Assembly: GCF_010646885.2 (NCBI RefSeq)
Contig: NZ_CP050700.1
Coordinates: 2,754,501-2,818,500, forward strand
DNA length: 64,000 bases
Origin: Desulfopila sp. IMCC35008
GTDB taxonomy: Bacteria > Desulfobacterota > Desulfobulbia > Desulfobulbales > Desulfocapsaceae
Direction of reading: 5' to 3'
Below, one piece after another: positions 36,865-43,180 of the stretch. The notes below the pieces were generated by a model. It was not told where the DNA came from. It saw nothing but the letters and a program-made list of their open reading frames with translations, and did no database searches. Within the stretch, counting starts at the first letter, position 1, and every line of letters begins with the position of its first letter. The translations under genes and the position numbers were made by a program.

Positions 36865-37139
36865 AAAAAGGTGACAGCGTCATAGCTAACCACCCTGAAA
36901 GTGGGTCGAGGGAGTTTGTTCGATCGTACGGTATCGTTCAGGAAATGACAAAATCAGGCGGTGTAATAATCAAACTGGCAGATGGTTCCTTGATCAAGCG
37001 GCAGATCAACTCAGTCGCCGTATACATCCAGCCGCCATCGAACTGGTTCGAACTGTTCAGGCAGAAGCAGACGGTATATCCTCAACCCCGGAAGAACATG
37101 ACAACTCGTCGATCAACTCCACAAAAGTTGGATATGTAG
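36861..37139 (+). CDS. 92-aa protein, possible small beta-barrel
   Basis: MKKGDSVIANHPESGSREFV, then SYGIVQEMTKSGGVIIKLADGSLIKRQ: alternating short strands with a glycine turn, like KOW/SH3-type small barrels; the last 30 residues are basic and polar. AAGGAA precedes the ATG, which overlaps the preceding frame's stop. Function unknown. Confidence 0.62.
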   Translation: MKKGDSVIANHPESGSREFVRSYGIVQEMTKSGGVIIKLADGSLIKRQINSVAVYIQPPSNWFELFRQKQTVYPQPRKNMTTRRSTPQKLDM

Positions 37140-37313
37140 GCACATTCTTTGATACTGCCATGATAGAAAATGCACGGAAGCACCCGTGGATTTGAACTCG
37201 GTGGTATTCATCGCAGAACCTCGTACGATTGCATCTACCACCTGAATATCGGGAATTAGAAAAAATTCAACCGTCAGCCCTCCCCACCAGAAGCATCAGG
37301 TCTCCTCATCCCG

Positions 37314-37345
37314 GGTCATATCCAACCATATGGTCATATATGACC
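37314..37345. promoter_or_regulatory. paired palindromic activator site, pair 6
   Basis: GGTCATATCCAACC (37314-37327) and the perfect palindrome GGTCATATATGACC (37332-37345), starts 18 bp apart, 102 bp upstream of the sigma-54 promoter at 37447. Confidence 0.83.
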
Positions 37346-37446
37346 TGCGATGGATGACCATGCGGATGTATCGCGTATCAGTGTTCCAGCAAACTTCTTC
37401 TATGATAACTAAATGTTAAAAGAAGTGTTTTTCAGATAGTTCAATC

Positions 37447-37462
37447 CGGCACGATGCTTGCG
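37447..37462 (+). promoter_or_regulatory. sigma-54 promoter for the coiled-coil/YqjD/YqjE cluster
   Basis: CGGCACGATGCTTGCG keeps the GG and GC elements and 11 of 12 inner consensus positions; first and last bases deviate. Expected start is near 37472, giving a leader of about 100 nt. Confidence 0.8.
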
Positions 37463-37570
37463 ATATAAAGACAGAATCGGCCGCTACCAAGGAATTGAGG
37501 TTTGGTATACGATCCCAATAACCAAATGTCCGAATTACAGTCGTAATCGGCTTTTAGCAAAGGAGAAACC

Positions 37571-37951
37571 ATGAGTAGCAGGAAAATTTTCAAACAGAAA
37601 ATGGAAGCAGAGGTCGCTCGTGCCCAAACAGAGTTAGCCAGATTTCGGGCCATGGGCATGGGATTCACTGCCGAAGCGAAAGATAGACACGATGAGCATG
37701 TTGCTGAACTTGAGCAACAGCTTGATGCCACAAAAGCGAGGCTGAGAGACGTAACCGATGCAAACGAAGACGTATGGGAAAGTCTTAAGGACAGTGTGGA
37801 GAATACCTGGAGCACATTGCATTCAGCTCTTCAGGAAGCCGTCGAAAATTTTAAGGCAGAGCTCCCCCCAGACGGTTTACATGGGTCGGACAAGGAAGAT
37901 TTTCCCAGCATAAAAAAATTGAAACAGCGTTTAGCTGAAAAAATGAAATAA
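37571..37951 (+). CDS. small coiled-coil stress-type protein, copy 2
   Basis: 126 aa: MSSRKIFKQKMEAEVARAQT, then heptad-rich helices (EHVAELEQQLDATKARLRDV) and ENTWSTLHSALQEAVENF. It shares the layout of copies at 12390 and 42858 and has an extra 30-residue C-terminal tail. AAGGAG precedes the ATG. It is the first gene after promoter 37447-37462 and is followed 15 bp later by a 44-aa basic protein. Confidence 0.84.
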   Translation: MSSRKIFKQKMEAEVARAQTELARFRAMGMGFTAEAKDRHDEHVAELEQQLDATKARLRDVTDANEDVWESLKDSVENTWSTLHSALQEAVENFKAELPPDGLHGSDKEDFPSIKKLKQRLAEKMK

Positions 37952-37966
37952 AAAAGGAGAATGATC

Positions 37967-38101
37967 ATGGGCGACAAAGGTGGAAGAAAAGACAAACGAA
38001 AAAACAATCAACAGAACAGCAAAAAGCAGGATCAAAAGCAAAAGATCAAGTTGGAGAAGCAAAACAAGGATAAGCCAGTACCGGTTTTGCCAAATCAATA
38101 G
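37967..38101 (+). CDS. 44-aa Lys/Gln-rich protein
   Basis: MGDKGGRKDKRKNNQQNSKK and a second half equally rich in Lys, Gln and Asn, ending PVPVLPNQ. A strong AAGGAG lies before the ATG. Very low complexity, highly basic and probably unfolded; might bind nucleic acid. No family claimed. Confidence 0.65.
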   Translation: MGDKGGRKDKRKNNQQNSKKQDQKQKIKLEKQNKDKPVPVLPNQ

Positions 38102-38250
38102 CGAATTTTGGCCCTGAGGTTTGTTCATGCAGGGATTACCCAATCTCTTGTTTTCATGAAAGAAGGACAATGTGGCTGGTTCGCGCATGTCACTGGTCTG
38201 CCTCAGTGAAACACTAATCGAAGTACTACCACCAAGGAGAAGTATCAAAA

Positions 38251-38547
38251 ATGGCAACCACACAAGATAATTCACAAAAAATGAGTGAAGAAATGCAGCA
38301 CATCATTGATCATTCCCGCGCCCTGGTGGATGCCACATCCGGCGAACTGGACGAACGGATCAAATCAGCCAGAGAGGCCTTGAAGGAGCGGTTGGATTCC
38401 GGCAAAAGCGAATACGGCGATCTTGAAAAGCAGCTTCTCGGCAAAGTTATGATCGCTGATGAGTTCATTCATGTAAAACCCTATTATGCCATCGGAGGGA
38501 CATTTATCGGTGGCCTGCTGCTGGGTTGGTTCATGTCGAGGAAATAG
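38251..38547 (+). CDS. DUF883/ElaB/YqjD-family membrane-anchored protein
   Basis: 98 aa. A long amphipathic helical part (HIIDHSRALVDATSGELDER, AREALKERLDS) is followed by HVKPYYAIGGTFIGGLLLGW and a basic end: the C-terminal membrane anchor of the ElaB/YqjD family. In E. coli YqjD binds ribosomes at the inner membrane in stationary phase under RpoS control. AAGGAG precedes the ATG. It heads a yqjD-yqjE-like gene trio. Confidence 0.88.
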   Translation: MATTQDNSQKMSEEMQHIIDHSRALVDATSGELDERIKSAREALKERLDSGKSEYGDLEKQLLGKVMIADEFIHVKPYYAIGGTFIGGLLLGWFMSRK

Positions 38548-38548
38548 C

Positions 38549-38938
38549 ATGTCCAGACTGCCAATGATCATTTCCAGAATGACCGGGGCTGCCGGTCGCG
38601 TTAGTGGGTTGGCCGGCCAGATCCTCGAAGATCGGTTGGAGCTGCTGGCTTTGGAGTTACGTGAAGCCAAGATCAGATTGGTCCAGGCATGGCTTCTGGC
38701 CTGTATTGGGGTGGTCTTTTCCATGCTTGGCCTTCTGCTGCTGGTTCTGGCCGGTGTGTACATCTTACCACCCGAGTGGAAAATTTACGGACTTGTCACC
38801 GCAGCAGCAACCAGCCTGCTTGCAGGAGTTATCACCTTCATCGCCCTCAGCCGGCACCTGGGACAAAAGCCGCTGGCCTTCGAACAGAGTCTTGCAGAAC
38901 TGAAAAAGGACCTGACATGTTTCTCAACCAAGAACTGA
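38549..38938 (+). CDS. YqjE-family (phage holin family) membrane protein
   Basis: 129 aa from MSRLPMIISR, one base after the DUF883 stop. Two membrane helices (about 46-72 and 79-103) are preceded by a helix with EDRLELLALELREAK, typical of YqjE/PF07332. Its usual partner is YqjD. The end overlaps the next gene by 22 bp. Confidence 0.85.
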   Translation: MSRLPMIISRMTGAAGRVSGLAGQILEDRLELLALELREAKIRLVQAWLLACIGVVFSMLGLLLLVLAGVYILPPEWKIYGLVTAAATSLLAGVITFIALSRHLGQKPLAFEQSLAELKKDLTCFSTKN

Positions 38939-39123
38939 AAAAGATCCAGAAAGAGAAAAACCACCTTGCTATATGTTGTAACCTGCGCCGTCAACTGGTT
39001 CATGTCGAGGTTCATACCATTTGGGGCACCATGTTTAATACGGCTTCAAATCTTGGCCTGTCACTGGCCATTATTGAGCAGATTCTTGGAATTCTGCGCG
39101 AAGGCAAGGGCAATCGCAGTTAG
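38917..39123 (+). CDS. 68-aa protein following YqjE
   Basis: MFLNQELKKIQKEKNHLAIC then NLRRQLVHVEVHTIWGTMF and a helix ending in ILREGKGNRS. AAGGA precedes the ATG at fair spacing. It occupies the place of yqjK in the enteric yqjDEK cluster; sequence likeness is weak and it may simply be lineage-specific. Confidence 0.6.
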   Translation: MFLNQELKKIQKEKNHLAICCNLRRQLVHVEVHTIWGTMFNTASNLGLSLAIIEQILGILREGKGNRS

Positions 39124-40502
39124 TGTCGGATCGGCAGTCTGCTGCTGGGACAAACAAAACAGTTCACGACGAGGGAGGTGTCCGGAAATTTCCCATTCAA
39201 ATAGATGAGACTTTTCCACAAGTCTCAATGGAAAGCGCCATGCCAATGAAACGCACAGCAGAACCACAACCATATTCGATTTCGTTCTATATAATACTCG
39301 GAGCAGCGCTTTTTGCCTTCATCCAGACGTTCTCTCTCCTCTCTCCCATTCTGCTGTCATTTATGCTTGTGTTGCTGATCTCTCTTGCAGTTAATCCAGT
39401 GATCACCTGGATGAGGGCCAGACGAGGTGGTAGGAAATTACCAACCGGACTCCTCGCTGTCGGATCGATAGTGGTGATTGGTTTGACATGCTGGGCATTT
39501 TTCGGCCCAATGAAAGCCTCGGTAAGTACCATCTCGGACACCTTACCAGATTACTGGGAGCGTCTTCAGAAACCCCTGATTAAATTTGAGCAACAATCCG
39601 TCATTTTCGAAGAAAAACTCCAGGAGGAAGTCAGTACTGAATTAGCTGAGGATAATTCTCTACCAGGAAAGCCCAAGGCAGCTTCACCACATAAAAAATC
39701 GGCTCCCGCGGCTTCTCCCAAAGAGGCTGACACGCTTCGCGCCAGTCTCAGCCGAATGATAAAAGATGCACTTGGCAGTTTCACCGCAGTGGCCTTCAAC
39801 GGAGCGCAGATACTCGTTGTCATGGTAACGGTCTTTTTCGGGGTGGTCTTTATGCTTATGAATCCCCGCCCGATTTTTGGTGCTATACTTGCGATTTTCC
39901 CTGAGCGCCACCACGACCAGGCGGTGACTATCCTGCAACGTATTAGCAAATTTGTCCCCATTTGGGCCGGCGCGACACTGCTGGCGATGGTTACCATCGG
40001 TACGCTGGTTTTCATTATGATGTGGCCAATCTTCGGTTTCATGGACGCGTTGGTCCTGGGACTGGTCGCCTGTGTCCTGGAAGCAATTCCGTTTCTGGGT
40101 CCGATGCTCAGTGCTGTACTGGCACTTTTACTGGCTCTCGGTAAAGGAGGATTGACTCCGCTTTGGGTCGTACTTGTCTATATTGCTGTTCAAGCCTTCG
40201 AGAATAATGTGATCATTCCTTACATAATGGCGAAGCGGATGAAATTACATCCGCTGGCAGTGATCTTTTCTATGCTCCTGAGTATTGCCGCTTTCGGCGT
40301 ACTGGGTGTTCTTGTCGCGGCCCCCTTGGTTGCAGTTGTGACTATCCTCCACGACGAACTGTATCGAAAGCGCTTTCTTCCCTCGACAACAGAGGCCGAA
40401 CTGGATCACCTGGCAGGTATCGCTTTGCACGAAAAACAGGATTTGAGTAGAGGCTCCATACCTGCAGACATTACACCTCATCAGCAAGGTGAAGAGGTGT
40501 AA
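39123..40502 (+). CDS. AI-2E family transporter (PerM-like)
   Basis: 459 aa from a GTG that overlaps the preceding stop; a later ATG at 39228 is possible but has no ribosome site. Hydrophobic helices at about 50-115 (three), a soluble middle region (about 120-215), then five C-terminal helices with FGFMDALVLGLVACVLEAIP and NNVIIPYIMAKRM. This is the AI-2E/PerM exporter family; individual substrates vary (autoinducer 2, Na+/H+, unknown). It ends the cluster; activator pair 7 begins two bases past its stop codon. Confidence 0.88.
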   Translation: MSDRQSAAGTNKTVHDEGGVRKFPIQIDETFPQVSMESAMPMKRTAEPQPYSISFYIILGAALFAFIQTFSLLSPILLSFMLVLLISLAVNPVITWMRARRGGRKLPTGLLAVGSIVVIGLTCWAFFGPMKASVSTISDTLPDYWERLQKPLIKFEQQSVIFEEKLQEEVSTELAEDNSLPGKPKAASPHKKSAPAASPKEADTLRASLSRMIKDALGSFTAVAFNGAQILVVMVTVFFGVVFMLMNPRPIFGAILAIFPERHHDQAVTILQRISKFVPIWAGATLLAMVTIGTLVFIMMWPIFGFMDALVLGLVACVLEAIPFLGPMLSAVLALLLALGKGGLTPLWVVLVYIAVQAFENNVIIPYIMAKRMKLHPLAVIFSMLLSIAAFGVLGVLVAAPLVAVVTILHDELYRKRFLPSTTEAELDHLAGIALHEKQDLSRGSIPADITPHQQGEEV

Positions 40503-40504
40503 TC

Positions 40505-40535
40505 GGCCAAATATGACCACTGGTTCTATATCACC
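40505..40535. promoter_or_regulatory. paired palindromic activator site, pair 7
   Basis: GGCCAAATATGACC (40505-40518) and GGTTCTATATCACC (40522-40535), starts 17 bp apart, 102 bp upstream of the sigma-54 promoter at 40637. It starts two bases after the AI-2E transporter stop codon. Confidence 0.78.
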
Positions 40536-40636
40536 ATTCTGATACCATTGCCAACGCCCTTTCCACCACAGCCACCTCTCTATATTTTTATTTAATATCG
40601 AGTACCTAATCACCACTATACAATTTGTCACATTCT

Positions 40637-40652
40637 GGGCATAGCACTTGCA
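40637..40652 (+). promoter_or_regulatory. sigma-54 promoter for the BON-lipoprotein cluster
   Basis: GGGCATAGCACTTGCA has correct GG and GC elements; only the first base differs from consensus. Expected start is near 40663. The leader to the BON gene (about 295 nt) carries a glycine-zipper gene remnant. Confidence 0.8.
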
Positions 40653-40745
40653 ATTCTATAAGTAAAACGATCCGAGATGGATCATCATACTACTGGCAGG
40701 ATAGGGAGAAAAGGAGGGTAACGACGGACCTGCAACCACCCATGA

Positions 40746-40892
40746 GATGACAAAGCCCGACTTGCTGACAATGGTGCTGGTGGCGACGCAGTACTCGGTG
40801 CCATCACCGGAGGGAGCCCGGTCACAAATGCTGTTGTAGGTGGAGGCGTTGGTGCAATCACCGGCTTCATCCTCGGTGAAGGGGACAAATAG
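40746..40892 (+). pseudogene. glycine-zipper protein remnant
   Basis: Following a stop codon, the frame reads DDKARLADNGAGGDAVLGAI, TGGSPVTNAVVGGGVGAITG and FILGEGDK, a glycine-zipper 2TM C-terminus as in small outer-membrane-associated lipoproteins. No start codon or signal peptide joins it in frame; an AGGAGG at about 40713 leads to nothing. The N-terminal half has probably been lost to frameshift or deletion. Confidence 0.6.
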
Positions 40893-40956
40893 GATACGTC
40901 GCATAAGCGACGACGAAAACAACGATCAAAAACATTCACAGTTAAAGAGGATCATT

Positions 40957-41286
40957 ATGAAGTCACTATCACTTTTAAAACCGCTACAATTGCCCGCAAA
41001 CTTTCTCCTCATTCTTTTCATGCTCTCCTTCCTGGGTTGTGCATCGACAGCAAAACATGAGGGAACCGGAGAGTATATTGACGATTCGGTTATCACAACC
41101 AAAGTCAAAGCCGAAATCTTTAATGACGATACGCTGAAATCAAGTGAGATCAATGTCGAAACGTTCAAGGGGGTTGTCCAACTCAGCGGCTTCGTCAATT
41201 CCCAGGCCGATATCAACAGAGCGGTAGAGATTACCCGTAATGTCAAAGGGGTGAGCGGAGTCCGAAATGATATGCGGGTGAAATAA
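40957..41286 (+). CDS. BON-domain lipoprotein
   Basis: 109 aa from MKSLSLLKPL; GAGG precedes this ATG. A type II signal peptide ends in the lipobox LSFLGC, so the mature protein is lipid-anchored, likely at the outer membrane's periplasmic face. A single BON domain follows (DSVITTKVKAEIFNDDTLKS, VVQLSGFVNSQADINRAVEI), like OsmY/DolP halves, which bind phospholipid and help envelope integrity under stress. First intact gene after promoter 40637-40652. Confidence 0.88.
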   Translation: MKSLSLLKPLQLPANFLLILFMLSFLGCASTAKHEGTGEYIDDSVITTKVKAEIFNDDTLKSSEINVETFKGVVQLSGFVNSQADINRAVEITRNVKGVSGVRNDMRVK

Positions 41287-41413
41287 AGCCGCAGTTAGCA
41301 GGATCGGTTAGCAGATGGGTTATGCCCAGCAAGTTATCGTGATTGGCTGACAGGTCACGCCCCAGCACATCAATAAAACCGGGATAACCCATATTTTTAA
41401 ACAGGACATAATT

Positions 41414-41561
41414 ATGCGAAAGAATTTTCTCACGACACTTCTCTTTACCGGGATCATTGCCATCACATCATCGTTACGTACGTGTGGCAAGCGATATTCT
41501 GTTGATCACCATCGGAACCGGTATGGTTGTTGACGCACTTCTGGATTTGAACGACAACTAA
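41414..41561 (+). pseudogene. short gene with probable frameshift
   Basis: MRKNFLTTLLFTGIIAITSS starts like a signal peptide, but the frame ends at 41533. In the +1 frame the sequence SDILLITIGTGMVVDALLDL continues to a stop at 41561 and looks like a membrane or glycine-rich helix. The two fit one small exported protein broken by a frameshift near 41490. No family is certain. Confidence 0.45.
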
Positions 41562-41631
41562 ACATGTTCGAATCTCATCAGGGTTTATACGAGTTTCAGG
41601 TCATTATTTATATTTTTACAAGGAGAATAGT

Positions 41632-41781
41632 ATGTTGTGGACGATTACTGTAATACTTTTAGTTCTGTGGGTACTCGGTTTGGTCAGCAGTTACACCATG
41701 GGCGGGTTTATTCATGTCCTGCTGATACTTGCCGTTATTGTTGTTCTACTGAACATCATCAAAGGTCGAAGGCTTTTGTAG
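41632..41781 (+). CDS. lmo0937-family small membrane protein, copy 2
   Basis: 49 aa: MLWTITVILLVLWVLGLVSS, then YTMGGFIHVLLILAVIVVL and NIIKGRRLL. AAGGAG precedes the ATG. It is closely similar to the protein at 29568-29714. Both belong to clusters controlled by the palindrome pairs. Confidence 0.87.
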   Translation: MLWTITVILLVLWVLGLVSSYTMGGFIHVLLILAVIVVLLNIIKGRRLL

Positions 41782-41863
41782 CCTGAAAAAATAGAGTTTG
41801 AAAACTCTAGACAACATCACATTCAAACTCTTGGTCTATCATGATGTCAACAGAGAGGACGAT

Positions 41864-42085
41864 ATGAAATCATATACAGTTATAGCTGTCATTCTTATAG
41901 CTTTGGGGATTGCAGTCTTTGCCTATCAAGGTATCAGCTACACGGCAACCGAGAAAGTCGTAGATCTCGGTCCCATCCAAATGACGGCAAAAAAAACCAG
42001 GACACTGCCGCTTCCACCAATCGTCGGCGGAATTTGTCTAGTGGGCGGTATTGTTTTGCTGGTCACTGGTAAAAGAAAGGGATGA
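41864..42085 (+). CDS. 73-aa two-helix membrane protein
   Basis: From MKSYTVIAVI (GAGG upstream): an N-terminal helix, a polar loop with EKVVDLGPIQMTAKKT, and a C-terminal helix PPIVGGICLVGGIVLLVTG. This pattern is common in short proteobacterial proteins of unknown role (possibly DUF3185-like). It lies 3 bp upstream of the hemolysin III gene, so co-translation is likely. Confidence 0.75.
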   Translation: MKSYTVIAVILIALGIAVFAYQGISYTATEKVVDLGPIQMTAKKTRTLPLPPIVGGICLVGGIVLLVTGKRKG

Positions 42086-42088
42086 ACA

Positions 42089-42772
42089 GTGCAGTCAAAT
42101 GGATCTGGACTCGACATGTGTATCTCTGTTGTAGAGAAACCTCGTCAGCAGTCACTCGCAGAAGAAATTGCCAATAGCATCAGTCATGGGATAGGGCTCA
42201 TCGCCGCCCTTGTCGGAGCACCATATCTCATAACCCAGGCAGCACGATATGAAAACGGAGGATTCATCGTTGCGACAACTATCTTTTGCGCGACAATCAT
42301 AACCCTCTATCTCTTTTCAACGCTCTATCACGCGCTACCCACGGGAAAGGCCAAACGTGTCTTTCGAGTCATTGAGCACTCTGCCATTTTTCTACTTATC
42401 GCCGGCACCTACACCCCGTTTGCACTTGGAGCATTACACGGACCATGGGGCTGGTGGTTATTCGGTGTGATCTGGGGTCTGGCACTCATCGGCATAACGC
42501 TGAAAATGTTCTATCTCGCCTCCCGCCCGCTACTTTTCACCTCTCTCTACCTGTTGATGGGATGGGTTGCCGTTATCGCGGTTAAGCCATTTCTGGCCGA
42601 AGTCCCCAGAACAGGCTTGTGGCTGCTCTTTGCCGGGGGGCTGTTTTACACAATCGGTGTAGCCTTTTTCGCAACCGATTCCAGGCTGAAATATGGCCAT
42701 TTTATTTGGCACCTCTTTGTTATGGCCGGAACCCTGTGCCATTATTTCGCTGTGCTCTGGTATGCGACCTGA
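42089..42772 (+). CDS. hemolysin III / TrhA-type membrane protein
   Basis: 227 aa from a GTG with AAGGGA upstream; an internal ATG at 42116 is the alternative. Seven hydrophobic helices are evident. Family-specific residues include EEIANSISHGIGL, STLYHALP, FRVIEHSAIFLLIAGTYTPF and GHFIWHLFVMAG with the conserved histidines of the PAQR/hemolysin III fold. In E. coli TrhA (YqfA) affects membrane energetics and fatty-acid homeostasis; cytolysis is not its role there. Confidence 0.9.
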   Translation: MQSNGSGLDMCISVVEKPRQQSLAEEIANSISHGIGLIAALVGAPYLITQAARYENGGFIVATTIFCATIITLYLFSTLYHALPTGKAKRVFRVIEHSAIFLLIAGTYTPFALGALHGPWGWWLFGVIWGLALIGITLKMFYLASRPLLFTSLYLLMGWVAVIAVKPFLAEVPRTGLWLLFAGGLFYTIGVAFFATDSRLKYGHFIWHLFVMAGTLCHYFAVLWYAT

Positions 42773-42857
42773 TACTGCCTACTGGAACTGATGAGTTAAC
42801 ACCCATGAAATTTAGAAGCCTGCACAGATCGTTCACCTTCCACAGAGGAGTAACGTC

Positions 42858-43148
42858 ATGAAGAAAAAAGATGCCTACAAAGAGAAGATCGATGCCGAGT
42901 TGGAAAAAATTCAGGCCCGGTTATCTGAATTTAAGGATCAGGCGAAAAGGTTGGATACTGATGCTCGTGCCAGACATGCCAAACATGTGGATGAGATTGA
43001 GCAGCATGTCGCCAGCACGAAAAAGAGACTACTTGAATTGGAGAGTGCGCATGATGAGGGGTGGGAACAGCTGGTAGACGGCGTAGAAAACACCTGGAAA
43101 GTCCTGCAATCGACTCTTGAAGATGCTGTCACCACCTTTAAGGATTGA
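42858..43148 (+). CDS. small coiled-coil stress-type protein, copy 3
   Basis: 96 aa: MKKKDAYKEKIDAELEKIQA, then ARHAKHVDEIEQHVASTKKR and ENTWKVLQSTLEDAVTTF. It is similar throughout to copies at 12390 and 37571, most to the latter. GAGGAG precedes the ATG. The stop is 32 bp before the Pat gene. Confidence 0.84.
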   Translation: MKKKDAYKEKIDAELEKIQARLSEFKDQAKRLDTDARARHAKHVDEIEQHVASTKKRLLELESAHDEGWEQLVDGVENTWKVLQSTLEDAVTTFKD

Positions 43149-43180
43149 TCCATATTGAGAGAGAGTGTGAGAGGAAAACC

